A DNA stretch of 64,000 bases, taken from Ctenosaura bakeri. Taxonomy: Eukaryota; Chordata; Lepidosauria; Squamata; Iguanidae. This document shows positions 31,079 through 41,646 of the stretch, in pieces. The first letter of the stretch is position 1; every line of letters begins with the position of its first letter. The translations under genes were made by a program, and so were the position numbers. The notes beneath the pieces are model-generated. The model had not been told where the DNA came from and ran no database searches. It saw only the letters and a program-made list of their open reading frames with translations. The stretch lies in assembly GCA_948474755.1 (NCBI GenBank), contig CAOLHI010001803.1, positions 62,001 to 126,000 on the forward strand, written 5' to 3'.

Positions 31079-31228
31079 CCATGCTAAGAGGGTGGTGAAT
31101 TTGCTCTGGCTTCTAGCCTGAACTTTCAAGAAGCTGCAAAGTGCTCTCCCACATTGGCTCAGCCCATTGGACAGATCCTTTAAAATTTGGAATAAAACCA
31201 AAACCAGATTTGCCATCCCATTATCATG
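31079..31228. repeat. Palindromic repeat P, second full copy
   Basis: The left arm (CCATGCTAAGAGGGTGGTGA, TTTGCTCTGGCTTCTAGCCT) is the imperfect reverse complement of the right arm (GGAATAAAACCAAAACCAGA, TTTGCCATCCCATTATCATGG). Confidence 0.7.
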
Positions 31229-31273
31229 GAAGACACCAAATGCCACAGACTAGAAATCAAAGTGAAGAGATTT

Positions 31274-31752
31274 AATGGAATCACAGAACTGGAAGCAATC
31301 AGAAGGGCCATCCAGTCTATCCCTCTTCTGCCATGAAGGAATACACCATCAAAGCATTCCCAACAGATGGTCATCCAGCATCTGCTTAAAAACCTCCAAA
31401 GAAGGGGTCTTCACCACACTCCCAGGTAGCAGCATATTCTGCTGTCAAACAGCTCTTGCCATCAGGAAGTTCTTCCTAATGTTTAGGTGGAATCTCTTGT
31501 CCTAAAGTTTAACACCATTGCTCCGTGTGCTACTCTCTGGATCCACATAAAACAGGCTTGCTCCATCCTCCATATAACATCCCTTCAAATATTTAAACAT
31601 AGCCAGCAGGTCACCTCTTAACCTTCTCTTCTCTAGGCTAAACATACCCAGCTGCCTAAGCCTCTCCTCATAGGGCATGTTTTACAGGCCTTCTATCATT
31701 TTGGTCGCTCTTCATTGGATATGTTCCAGCTTGTCAATATCCTTCCTGAACT
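31274..31752 (-). mobile_element. CR1 LINE 3' region
   Basis: Tail GGAATCACAGAACTGGAAG, then the C-terminal coding blocks in reverse with frame breaks, up to ATATCCTTCCTGAACTG. Medium-aged copy. Confidence 0.9.
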
Positions 31753-32177
31753 GTGGTAGGATGTGGTAGCAGTACGAATATCTGGTATTTTGCCTCTTTC
31801 ACACCTATAGACCCTCCTCAGATTAGGGCATGTTGCAAGAGCAGCTAGGAAGAAGTCTGTGTTTGCAAGATATATTTGTTCGTATACTTTTATCAACCTC
31901 TCTCTGTTGCTTTTGTTTGAGTCCTTCCATTACAAACGTCTTCCTATCATTCTTGCTCTCAAACCCTGTGCCAGTAGAGCTAATCCAGACACTAAGGGGA
32001 TTAAAAATGGAGAACATGGACAATAACACTACACACCATGCTGCTGATGCCCTTATTACTGTGTAGTGTTTATTTATATCATGTTTTCCTAGGTGCTCAA
32101 AAAGTGCTTATTGTGGCTAGTTCACCCAGAAAAGAGAGTCACACCACTGCCTGGATCTAACCAGGATATTTCAGCAT
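31753..32177. other. Unclassified DNA
   Basis: No gene recognised. Confidence 0.35.
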
Positions 32178-32268
32178 AAAATCATAGAATCATAGAGCTG
32201 GAAGAGACCACAAGGGCCATCAAGTCCAACCCCCTGCCATTCAGGAATACACCATCAAAGCATTATCT
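32178..32268 (-). mobile_element. CR1 3' terminal fragment
   Basis: AATCATAGAATCATAGAGCT, GGCCATCAAGTCCAACCCCC and ACACCATCAAAGCATT: the last ~90 bp only. Confidence 0.88.
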
Positions 32269-32829
32269 TGGAACACATGTACTGTATATTTAAACAATGC
32301 TAGAGTCTCTTGGACATTCTAGGCTTTGAGCCAAGTACCCACTCTCACTAATTTTCCTACATATCACTGGGTGAAGATAAAGGATGCTTTTGAAGGGTAC
32401 AAACACATCTTAGCAGAAGCCTGCTGATACTTTACTCATGTATAAGTTTCTCTGTGTTAGTGCTTGGGCATTTTTGTCCAGTGCAAAATGTCTGCATTCT
32501 GTTAAAGGATGTGGAAGCAGGACTGCATATGCAATGGCGCTGAGCATGCAGATTTGTACGCACATAGGATGTGCATTTGTTCAGGTACGCAATGTTGTTA
32601 TTTGACACAAGGGTTGCATGGCATACTCAATTCCATGTATGTTGTTTTCCATTACACAGCCCCAGTGTAGAATCTTGCTCCTAGCACTTCTAGAATAGTG
32701 AACCAATTCTGGAGGTCCAACACACTACATTTAGTGCATTTCTGTTCTGCCTCAAACTCTGAAAAAACAGAAGCCAGATTTGGAGGCAGAGAGGCCAACT
32801 ATGAACAGTACCAACTGATTAGCGCCAAT
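32269..32829. other. Unclassified DNA
   Basis: TGCA-rich words at 32500-32610; no gene. Confidence 0.35.
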
Positions 32830-32832
32830 TAT

Positions 32833-33287
32833 GGCCATTTCCGCACAGGGTAAGTAAAACGGTGCAGGGCGTCCTCCACAGAGGATGCCTGCACCTTGGA
32901 GCGGACTGGGTCCAGACTACTTACCATAGACCTGCACCTCAGTCCACTCCGGAATGACCCCAAGTGGTCCTCCAGCGTGTTTTTGAAAGACTTGATTTTT
33001 CTGGTCTTTCAGAATGCCGGTGAGCGCCATTGCGTGCCTGCTCTCTGGTGCAGATTTGCAGGCTCACACCAATGCAAGCCTGCAATCTGCGGAGGGCGGG
33101 CTTTAGGCTGGCGAGCTTCAGCGGTTGGTCGAGACCCACAACCAACCAGAAGCCGCCATTTTGGACGCTGGAGCAGTGCGGATCTAAGACCACGCACTGC
33201 TCTGCCTCACCTTGGACCAGACTGTACCACCAGAAGATCCAGTGAGTAGCAACAGGGAGCGATTCCCTCGCTGCAAGCGGAAATGGC
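32833..33287. mobile_element. 455-bp GGCC-ended DNA element
   Basis: Ends GGCCATTTCCGC and GCGGAAATGGC with 3-bp duplication TAT (32830-32832, 33288-33290). The GC-rich interior contains internal inverted pieces (GGTCCAGACTACTTACC against GGACCAGACTGTACC-like). No transposase. Confidence 0.78.
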
Positions 33288-33369
33288 TATGTTACCCAGA
33301 ACAGTTTCATATTTCTTTGAGCAGTTTTGCCATTTTGAGGGGGAAGGAAGTGTCCACTTAATTTATATC

Positions 33370-33545
33370 ACCAACACAACCACCATCCCACCTTTTCCCC
33401 AAGTTTGGGACTTGGGAAACCTTAAAACAGTTGAAACGATGTAGTACAAAAATTAATAGCATGTAAATGTTAAAAAAAAAAGTTAAATCATATTAAAATT
33501 TGAAACCATTTAAAACAAATTAAAACAACAGCAACAACTAAAAGT
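33370..33545 (-). mobile_element. L2-like LINE tail
   Basis: ATCCCACCTTTTCCCCAAGT ... CCTTAAAACAGTTGAAACGA then an A-rich stretch: the reverse complement of a lizard L2-type tail. Confidence 0.4.
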
Positions 33546-33734
33546 TTAGCACATTATACAAGGCCTGCCAGAATAAAATACCGTAAAGTAAAAGGTTTTT
33601 ACTTGCTTGCAGGAAGTTTGTAATAAAGGGATGAGGTGCCAGGTAAATGGTCCTGTAGCCCTTTCAAAGAGAAAGCTGCCACTTCAACCCCAGGAGTTTT
33701 CTGGGGGGAGGGAGGATGTTATAAATAACCCAAT

Positions 33735-33930
33735 ACAATACCCTAAGGGCAACTGATCCTGTCTGATTTTAGAAGCTAAGCACAGTCAGCTCTGGTTAGT
33801 CATTGCTTGATTTCAGAGGAAGGAACTGGCAAGATCATCTCAGAGTGCTCCTTGCCTAAGAAAACCCTATGAAATTCATGGGGTTGCCACAAGTCGACAG
33901 GAAACTTGAAGGCATATACACAGACAGAGA
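33735..33930 (+). mobile_element. 5S-rRNA-derived SINE
   Basis: AATACCCTAAGGGCAACTGA, TCCTGTCTGATTTTAGAAGC and TAAGCACAGTCAGCTCTGGT are a degraded 5S rRNA 5' part (in 5S: CCGATCTCGTCTGATCTCGG AAGCTAAGCAGGGTCGGGCC). The tail GGGGTTGCCACAAGTCGACA ... TTGAAGGC is BovB-type. 5S-derived SINEs with such tails are known from squamates. It is not a functional 5S gene. Confidence 0.82.
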
Positions 33931-34209
33931 GAGACAATACAAAAAGACTCACAGCCCCCTTGATGTAAAAGGGTAACTGAGGCAGAATTGGATTTGCTGC
34001 TCTGTCTGACTGTTACTTCATGTTGCAATGTCAGAAAGAAATCAGGCTTATTTATAGTGGAGAGCTACTCTGTGAGCACACTTTTGTATACTGCAGGTTC
34101 TTTCTTACCTTCAGAGAGCTGAAGGTCACTTCAGAAAAGTTTTGGTTTCCATGGTTTTACACACAACTCAGTTTAGGTCAGGTAAGTTTCTGAAATGATA
34201 TAAAAACTT

Positions 34210-34290
34210 ACTGGTTGCTTTAATTCATTTATATCCTACCCATTTCTGAACAATGAGACTCAAGGTGGCTTACAACTTAATAAAAAGATT
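34210..34290 (-). mobile_element. L2-like LINE tail fragment
   Basis: TTTATATCCTACCCATTTCT and GAGACTCAAGGTGGCTTACA form the reverse complement of a lizard L2-type end. Confidence 0.45.
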
Positions 34291-34293
34291 TAA

Positions 34294-34508
34294 AACTGGT
34301 GGCACAGTGGTTAAATGCCGGTACTGCAGCCACAAGGTTGTGAGTTCGATCCTGCTGGGCTCCAGGTTGACCCAGCCTGCCATTCTTCCGTAGGTCGGTA
34401 AAATGAGTACCCCACTTGTTGGGGGCAATTAGCTAAAAAACATTGTAAACCGCTTAGAGAGCACTTGCCTAATAAGCGGTATAGAAATACATATGCTATT
34501 GCTATTTC
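34294..34508 (+). mobile_element. tRNA-derived SINE with L2-type tail
   Basis: The head GGTGGCACAGTGGTTAAATG ... GGTTGTGAGTTCGATCC carries recognisable A and B box-like words (GTTCGATCC). The body contains GGTCGGTAAAATGAGTACCC. The tail ATTGTAAACCGCTTAGAGAG, AAGCGGTATAGAAATACAT and GCTATTGCTATT ends in short GCTATT repeats. A minus-strand partial copy is at 14622. Confidence 0.85.
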
Positions 34509-34603
34509 TATCAAAGCATCTGTAAAAAAAAATATAAATATAAAAGTTATTTTGAAAAACAAATAACCTATAAGGTGATTTTTGGAAGCAAAGAGAGATC
34601 AAC

Positions 34604-35003
34604 ACTCCTTCCTCTACGTGGCATCCCTTCAAATATTTAAACATGGCTATCATGTCCCCTCTTAGCCTTCTCTTCTGCAGACTAAACATATCCAGCTCTC
34701 TAAGTCTATCCCCATAGGGCATGGTTTCCAGGCCTCTCACCACTTTGGTCGCCCTCCTCTGGACTTGCTCCAGCTTGTCAATATCCTTCTTGAATTGGGG
34801 TGCCCAGAACTGGACACAGTATTCAAGATGGGGTCTAACCAAAGCAGAGTAGAGTGGTACCAGTACCTCCCTCGATCTAGACACCGTACTCCTATTGATG
34901 CAGCCAAGAATTGCATTGGCTTTCTTGGCTGCCGCATCACACTGCTGACTCATGTTCAGCTTGTGGTCTACAAAGACTCCCAGATACCTTTCACACGTAC
35001 AGA
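34604..35003 (-). mobile_element. CR1 LINE internal fragment lacking its 3' end
   Basis: The minus strand encodes [35 protein letters not shown] and [21 protein letters not shown], then stops abruptly at 34604 without the usual 3' tail. This is odd for CR1, where the 3' end is normally kept, so a later deletion is likely. Confidence 0.9.
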
Positions 35004-35239
35004 GATGAGGACGTCTCTCGAAGATCTGAGAGCTCTAACAGGCTCATATAGGGAGATATGGTCCTCCAAAGAAAGCCCACAAAACCTGTTGAGCAGAAGT
35101 GGAAATTTTGGGGGGAAGGGTCTTCATTTTTTGGGGGAGGCAAAGACATTATTTAGGCAGTCCTTTGGCTCTTGAGGCGGTCATGTCAGGAAGGAGTTTT
35201 CAGGGCAGTTACTGTACTTTTAGATTATGTTTTAAATTA

Positions 35240-36320
35240 CTGTTGTTTTTTTAAAAAAATACTTTTTATTACAAATTCAATGAATAAAAAAATACATAAT
35301 AAATAAAGTACAGTTATACAACATATTGTAGCTCATTTGATGTCTTAAAATCTTCCTTTGAATGGAAATTCAAAGTACTGGATATGGTTGAGATAGAAAA
35401 GTTAACATTTTCTTTGAAAAATAAACCTATCCAGAACTTTGAAAGGGAATGGAGAGAGGTTTTAAACTGGATAAAGACATAGTATAAGAAAGGGAAAGGG
35501 ATAAAGTAAGAATGTATGGAAAGTAAAGCAACAAGGTAATAAGGCAATGTAACAAAGTAACAATATTATAATGTAACAAGATAATAATTAAAGATGTAGC
35601 AATGTAAGAACATTTTTTCTTTTGAGTAAGTAGTAATTATGTATGAATGGTATGGAAACAAGCAGATTCAACTAGAAAATAAGCTTGGAAGTGGGGAAGG
35701 GTTTTTTTTTAAATTTTCAATTATAAATTTCAATAAAAATATTTCCAAAAAAAAATCTTCCTCCCATCCTTACCAGAGTACATGGTTATTAATATGTCTG
35801 TCATAAGTATGTAGCCCTATAAAAAGAAAATCTTATGCATGTTTGCTCCTGATTAATCCTATCTACCAAGTCCATAAATATGCTCATTAATGTCTTATGT
35901 ATCAAATTTAATATATCTCGAACTGTTTTCTATTTTGCTAAGTTCCGTAGTCAATAACATCTCTTTCTTTGCATTTTTATCTGCGTATTTGCTACCTCAC
36001 TTTTATTTCGACATAACCATTTCTGCTCAAACCCAGTAGGTACATTTGTCTATTTGTTTTATGTTCTGTTTTTGGGGAAATTGACTCAAGGGAGCCCAGT
36101 CTTTTTCTATTTTTTTTGTCTGTCAGACCTTTAAGTCTTTGTGACAGAATGTCTGCTCTTTTTATTTCTGACAGGCTTTGAACTCGTTCTATCTTAGAGA
36201 TCCCTTCTTTTTTCCAAAATTTAGCATATTCAATTCTAGCCACAGTTATCGTATACAGCATAATTCTCCAATAGTTTTTCCTTACGTTTTGATCTATCGT
36301 GTGAAGCATATTTAATAAAT
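35240..36320. mobile_element. L1-like LINE fragments in mixed orientation
   Basis: A minus-strand frame at 35992-36309 reads WRIMLYTITVARIEYAKFWK then IERVQSLSEIKRADILSQRL, resembling the L1 ORF2 C-terminal block (ARxxxAxxWK ... EMxKLTxxL). The left part begins with a poly-T/AAATACTTTTTATTAC (minus-strand L1 end). At 35720-35757 an AATTTCAATAAAAATATTT-poly-A end points the other way. Either two copies met here or one copy is internally inverted. Confidence 0.55.
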
Positions 36321-36417
36321 ATATTTCTGGGTTTAATTAGTGTTTTTAACAGGATTGCTTTTTAAAATATTTTTAAAACTTTATAATTAGCAGGTTTTTA
36401 GTGGCACTTCATTTTAA

Positions 36418-36757
36418 TCCATGTTTAAATATTTGAAGGGATGCCACGTAGAGGAAGGAGAGGGCTTGTTTTCTGCTGCTCCAGAGACCAGGACAAGGAG
36501 CAATGGATTCAAGCTGCAGGAAAGGAGATTCCACCTGAACCTCAGGAAGAACTTCCTGACGGTCAGGGCTGTCCGGCAGTGGAATCTGCTGCCTTGGAGT
36601 GTAGTGGAGTCTCCTTCCTTGGAGGTTTTTAAGCAGAGGCTTGATGGCCATCTGTCGGGATTGATTTGAGGGTGTTCCTGCATGGCAGGGGGTTGGACTG
36701 GATGGTCTGTGTGGTCTCTTCCAACTCTACATTTCTATGATTCTATGATTCTATGAA
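36418..36757 (+). mobile_element. CR1 LINE 3' end, young
   Basis: Starts within [20 protein letters not shown] and is open through [18 protein letters not shown] to LDGHLSGLI. The tail has three TTCTATGA units. A near match, in opposite orientation, to 39201-39530. Confidence 0.93.
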
Positions 36758-37612
36758 TCTGTATAGTTTTAATCCTGTGCTGGTGTGAAAGGTGGGATAT
36801 ACATAGACTGATTGGACTACAACTCCCAGCATCCATTTACCAGCATAGCCATACCTGGAGATTCTTGGGACTGTAATACATAAAGTCATTTTTCTGAGCT
36901 CTGAGATGTAAAATGTACTATGAAAGACAAGCAATCTCTCTTAACTTCTTTTCCCTACCAAATCTACTGTCACAGGTGATTTGGAGGATAAAATGAAAGA
37001 TAGTTAATTGCATCCACCTTGTTGAAATACCCAGCAACGAAAATCCAGCTTTGTGTCGTTTTGCAGAACAAAATATATGCCATTTTGGAAGACAACATCT
37101 AGTCGTCTGGACTTCTTGTCCCTCTTTTGAAAACCCTAGCTACCCTTCCATTGCCTTTTAAAGGTAAGGGAAAATCAAGACAATTCCCTTGCCACCAAAG
37201 CAGAAAATGTAAAATGGAGTAACATATATAGAAAGCCATTTTTTTCCTTTCCCTCCTCAGCTCACCCCTCTTCCTCTCCATGGATTTAGAAGCAAACAAG
37301 AAAATGCAGAGAAGAGGAGGGGAGAGACAAGATGACCCAGATTCTCCACTTAGCAAAAGAGGGAGGGAAGGGGGGAAGGATAAGATAAAGCAAAAGAAAG
37401 AATAGATTTTTGCATTGAACGTACATTAGCGACACAGCTAAAATTGACAGGTTTTGCATTTAGAGCTGGAACTTCTATGCTTCTAGGCAGACAACCTCAT
37501 GCTTTGCTGATTAACTATCCCAATGACTGTGACATTTGTGTGGGGAGATGAAAACCCATCATGAAAGTGTGGATTCTGCACCTGCAATACTGCAAGAGAG
37601 AGATCTGGCTCA
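36758..37612. other. Unclassified DNA with an SBS-like motif
   Basis: GGACTACAACTCCCAGCATC at 36813-36832 resembles the ZNF143/STAF binding element ACTACAAYTCCCAGMATGC, and also the palindromic repeat noted elsewhere. No gene. Confidence 0.4.
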
Positions 37613-37615
37613 TAC

Positions 37616-37770
37616 GCATACCCACCAACATTTCACAGATGAAAACCAGGAAACGTGCGGCCAAGAAACGTCGGAGAGTGGCTGAGATAGCAAAAGTTAG
37701 GAACAACAAAGAACAGACAAGTTAGGAGAGGTTGCAGATGTTTGCTCTTGCCAGAGCCTACTGGGAAAGG
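37616..37770 (-). mobile_element. hAT-like MITE family H, end fragment
   Basis: GCATACCCACCAACATTTCA and CAGATGAAAACCAGGAAACG are the reverse complement of the right end of the element at 58110-58449. Confidence 0.6.
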
Positions 37771-38029
37771 CAAGATTCAATAGATAATTGATCCAATAGA
37801 CCTCAATTCTACAGAATTCTACAGAAAGCATATACAGCTATGAACTAACAAACTAGATGCGTTCCTGGGCACTACTCCTTAATTAATAGATAATTTGGCA
37901 CCTGAAGAAGAAGTAACATGCAAAGAATAGGGATAAGGTCCTACTCCCCCCCCCACCAAAAAAGGCACTTCAACATGTTTTGGCCAACTGTTTATTCAAA
38001 TCTAACAATATACACATGTGGAACGAAAT
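37771..38029. other. Unclassified DNA
   Basis: No gene or repeat recognised. Confidence 0.35.
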
Positions 38030-38742
38030 AACCAGCTCAGGTAAGCCTTGTATAAGTAACCAAAATAATTTTATTATATGTGAAAAGGATCCGGGAGTCT
38101 TAGTAGACCACAAGCTGAACATGAGTCAGCAGTGTCATGCAGCAGCTAAAAAAGCCAATGCGATTCTGGGCTGTAAAGGAGTACAGCGTCTAGGTCAAGG
38201 GAAGCGATAGTAGAGTACCACGCTATTCTGCTTTGGTCAGACGCCACCTGGAGTACTGTGTCCAGTTTGGGCATGACAGTTCAGGAAGGATATTGACAAG
38301 CTGGAACTTGTCCAAAGGAGGGGGACCAAAATGATAGAAGGCCTGGAAACCAGGCCCTATGAGAAGCGGTTTAGAGAGCTGAGTATGTTTAGCCTGGAGG
38401 AGAGAAAGTTAAGAGGCAACATGATAGCTGTGTTTAAATGTTTGAAGGGATGTCATATAGAGGATGGAACAAGCCTGTTTTCTGCTCCTTTAGAGACTAG
38501 GACATGGAGCAATGGATTCAAATTTCTGGAAAAGAGACCCCACTTAAACATTAAGCAGAAATTCCTGATGGCAAGAGCAATTTAACAGTGAAATACACTC
38601 CCTGGGAATATAAAGGAGTCTCCTTTCTTGGAGGTTTTTTAACAGCGGTTGGATGGCCATCTGTCAGGAATGCATGGGAGAAGGAGGTTGGACTCAATGG
38701 CCCTCGTTGTGTCTTCCAATTCAATGATTCTATGAGCCTTTT
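38030..38742 (+). mobile_element. CR1 LINE 3' region, diverged
   Basis: Plus-strand blocks in order: [83 protein letters not shown], then a tail with CAATGATTCTATGA. Several frame breaks. Confidence 0.92.
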
Positions 38743-38857
38743 AAAGACCACTGGAAGGCTTCTTCTAAAGTATATTCAGGGATTACCTTTTCTTTCACCA
38801 AACTTCATTTTTTCCACAATTTCCATTGTGGCGGCCAGGCTGGAGCCCAGAGACAAT

Positions 38858-39157
38858 AAAGTTAAGAAGAGACACGTTAGCCATATTTAAATATTTGGAG
38901 GGATGTCATATGGAAGATGGGGCAAGCTTGTTTTCTGCTGCTGCAGAGAACAGGACAGAGCAGTGGATTCAAACTACAGGAAAAGAGATTCGACTTAAAC
39001 GCGAAGAAGAACTTCCTGACAGCAAGAACATTTTGACAGTGGAATACATTACGTCAGAGTGCGGTGGAGTCTCCTTCTTTGGAGATTTGTAAACAGAGGC
39101 TGGATGGCCATTTATTGGGAGTGCACGGCCGGGGGCTGGACTTGATGGCTGTTGTAC
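38858..39157 (+). mobile_element. CR1 LINE 3' end, split by an LTR
   Basis: Encodes RRDTLAIFKYLEGCHMED and following CR1 blocks. The tail (GGCTGGACTTGATGGCTGTT GTAC) is cut at 39157 by a solo LTR and continues at 40732 with GTACTCTCCTCCAACTCTGA TTCTAC. It is the oldest layer of a three-layer nest. Confidence 0.9.
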
Positions 39158-40731
39158 TGTTACTATGGTTCAGACATACCCGGTGATAGCACTAGATATC
39201 ATAGAATCATAGAATCATAGAAATGTAGAGTTGGAAGAGACCACACAGGCTATCCAGTCCAACCCCCTGCCATGCAGGAACACCTCAAATCAATCCCAAC
39301 AGATGGCCATCAAGCCTCTGCTTAAAAACCTCCAAGGAAGGAGACTCCACTACATTCCGAGGCAGCAGATTCCACTGCCGGAGAGCTCTGACTGTCAGGA
39401 AGTTCTTCCTGAGGTTCAGGTGGAATCTCCTTTCCTGCAGCTTGAATCCATTGCTCCTTGTCCTGGTCTCTGGAGCAGCAGAAAACAAGCCCCCTCCTTC
39501 CTCTACGTGGCATCCCTTCAAATATTTAAACATGGCTATCATGTCCCCTCTTAACCTCCTCTTCTGCAGACTAAACATACCCAGCTCTCCAAGTCTATCC
39601 TCATAGGGCACGGCTTCCAGGCCTCTCACCATTTTGGTCGCCCTCCTCTGGACTTGCTCCAGCTTGTCAATATCCTTCTTGAATTGGAGTGCCCAGAACT
39701 GAACACAGTATTCAAGATGGGGTCTAACCAAAGCAGAGTAGAGTGGTACCAGTACCTCCCTCGATCTAGACACCATACTCCTATTGATGCAGCCGAGAAT
39801 TGCATTGGCTTTCTTAGCTGCCACATCACACTGCTGACTCATGTTCAGCTTGTGGTCTATGAAGACTCCTAGATCCCTTTCACACGTACTGCTATCCAGC
39901 TACTGATATCTCTTGATATCAAACCTATTTGGCCTTCACTTGACCTTTTTCTGCCACCCTGCTCCATGTGTTTGTGAGGCCACCGGACAAGCATGTAAAC
40001 AGGCGCGGTCGGTAATGGTTGGACATTCCAATCCCCACTTAGGCAGGCAGATTAACGCCACTCTGTTGCTTCAGGGACCTCTCTTGCAGACACACCTTGC
40101 TTAACACAAAGATGCTCGGCCTCGAGCCGGCACTCTTGTAATGCTAAGCCATTTGCATACTGGCTACTCTGTTGTTAAATCTGCACTAAGCCGATCATGT
40201 AAAACTTGACCTTTCCCAAAGCTTTGTCCCGCTCCAAACTCGCATTGTTCTCACCGAGTATGGCATGGCCTGTAGGCACAATCCACCCTATAAAAAGCCC
40301 CCGATTCCGAGACCTCCTCGGATCGCTCTGGACTTCCATACCGCCTTGCTGTCGTTCGGTCTGATGAGCTCCCCTCAGAGAACAGCGTTGAGCTTTCTTC
40401 CCTGGAATCCTCCGCTTTTCTCCAGAACTACGAGATAAGGTGTTGTATCACCCATTTCCTCCAAAAACTCTCATTTCTAATTTCTAGTTAGCTGTGCGCT
40501 TGTGTTGTCTTTTCTGTTGTTTGTCCTTTAATAAAGCTATCATTTTTACTGTTTTTAAAACTTGTCTGACTGCTCTTCTGACCTGACCTGTAGAAACTGG
40601 GTTGCAAGATCCCTGCTAAGTTACCCTCCCTCTCGTTAGCTTAAGAGAGTGCTTGAGTTAATTTCCCCATCTTGTGTTTGTATTTGGTTATTTGGGCGCC
40701 CCTCCTGGGACCCCCAGAATACAGAGTAACA
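39158..40731 (+). mobile_element. Solo LTR copy 2, itself split by a CR1
   Basis: Bounded by TGTTAC and GTAACA with 4-bp duplication GTAC (39154-39157, 40732-40735). TATAAAAA lies at 40289-40296 and AATAAA at 40530-40535. Without the CR1 at 39201-39904 it is about 865 bp and aligns with copies 1 and 3 from end to end. No internal retroviral genes are present. Confidence 0.88.
39201..39904 (-). mobile_element. CR1 LINE 3' region inserted in LTR copy 2
   Basis: About 0.7 kb with an open minus-strand frame of about 185 codons ([15 protein letters not shown] to LDGHLLGLI). The LTR word GATATC is present on both sides (39195-39200, 39905-39910), consistent with a short duplication. It is the youngest layer of the nest. 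Confidence 0.94.
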
Positions 40732-40775
40732 GTACTCTCCTCCAACTCTGATTCTACAATATATAGATCTATGCT
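40732..40775 (+). mobile_element. CR1 3' tail remnant beyond the LTR
   Basis: CTCTCCTCCAACTCTGATTC followed by TAC completes the CR1 interrupted at 39157. Confidence 0.75.
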
Positions 40776-40939
40776 GCTTTAATATGCTGGGGGTAGCTGG
40801 TGAAGCAAGCTTCTCGGCTTTCTCCTTTTCTCTGTTTTGCTGCTCAAATATGTTCAGAAAGGGGTTCTTGAACTGCTGCTTACCTCTGTCTGTTGTAGAG
40901 AAGCACACAAGGCTGCAGAGGATTGGCAGGAATATAATC

Positions 40940-41480
40940 TCATTGTTGGATTGGTATAATGAAATGTGGAAAATTGTGATTAATGACAAGTTAACATGTC
41001 GAATTAAGCCCAAAAAAGGAATAATAAAGAGCAACAATTTTGAAGCAATATGGAAGATATTTGTGGAAAAGGTTTTAATAAAAGAGGAAGGTGACATACC
41101 TCCACAAGAAGAATTACAACTCTGGAAGATGGAGTACATTGAAACATGATTGGCTTTTGGGGGAGGTGGGCTTATTTTTAGGAATAGTTTGATATGTCTA
41201 GTAATAAGATCATATTTAGTAATAGTAATAGATTAAATGTAATTGAAAAGTATAGAGTTAAGAATGAAATTATTATAATAATAATAATGTGCATAATGAG
41301 AATGAGATCTAGATAAAGGTACCCAAAGTATGTAAGCAGTGTGATACAGAATATGTTGAATAAGTATATGATTGTAATGGAATTGGAGAGAAAAAACAAT
41401 TTAAGCTTGTTTTTGTTGAAATTCCTTATGTTATATCACATGGTGTTTTTCTTTTTCTTTTTGTTCTTTTCTTTATAATC

Positions 41481-41532
<52 letters not shown>

Positions 41533-41535
41533 GAT
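40940..41535 (+). mobile_element. L1-like LINE 3' end
   Basis: The frame reads NEMWKIVINDKLTCRIKPKK, then SNNFEAIWKIFVEKVLI and ELQLWKMEYIE-stop. This is the same L1 ORF2 C-terminus as on the minus strand at 47616-48048. The 3' untranslated region follows and ends in (AAT)n. Damaged copy. Confidence 0.78.
41480..41532. repeat. (AAT)n microsatellite
   Basis: About 17 AAT units at the end of the L1-like tail. Confidence 0.95.
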
Positions 41536-41646
41536 AATCTCATTGTTTCCCAGCTCAAGCTTTATTGCACTGTTTACTGTAGAAATGTTACTGCAACCAG
41601 ATAACAAAAGTCTGTGTTTCTTCAACATCTTCCAGTGATGATGATG

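Noticed and set aside
34294..34508. A tRNA gene
   Set aside because: The head has box-like words but no full cloverleaf, and it continues into a SINE body with an L2-type tail.
39285..39842. Roughly 185-codon frames here and at 21061-21621
   Set aside because: They are not host genes: both are the C-terminal part of CR1 reverse-transcriptase polyproteins in 5'-truncated copies without a promoter or start of their own.
40636..41149. A 121-codon plus frame and a 167-codon minus frame read as host genes
   Set aside because: The plus frame ends in the L1 ORF2 C-terminus (INDKLTCRI...ELQLWKMEYI), and the minus frame is its shadow.
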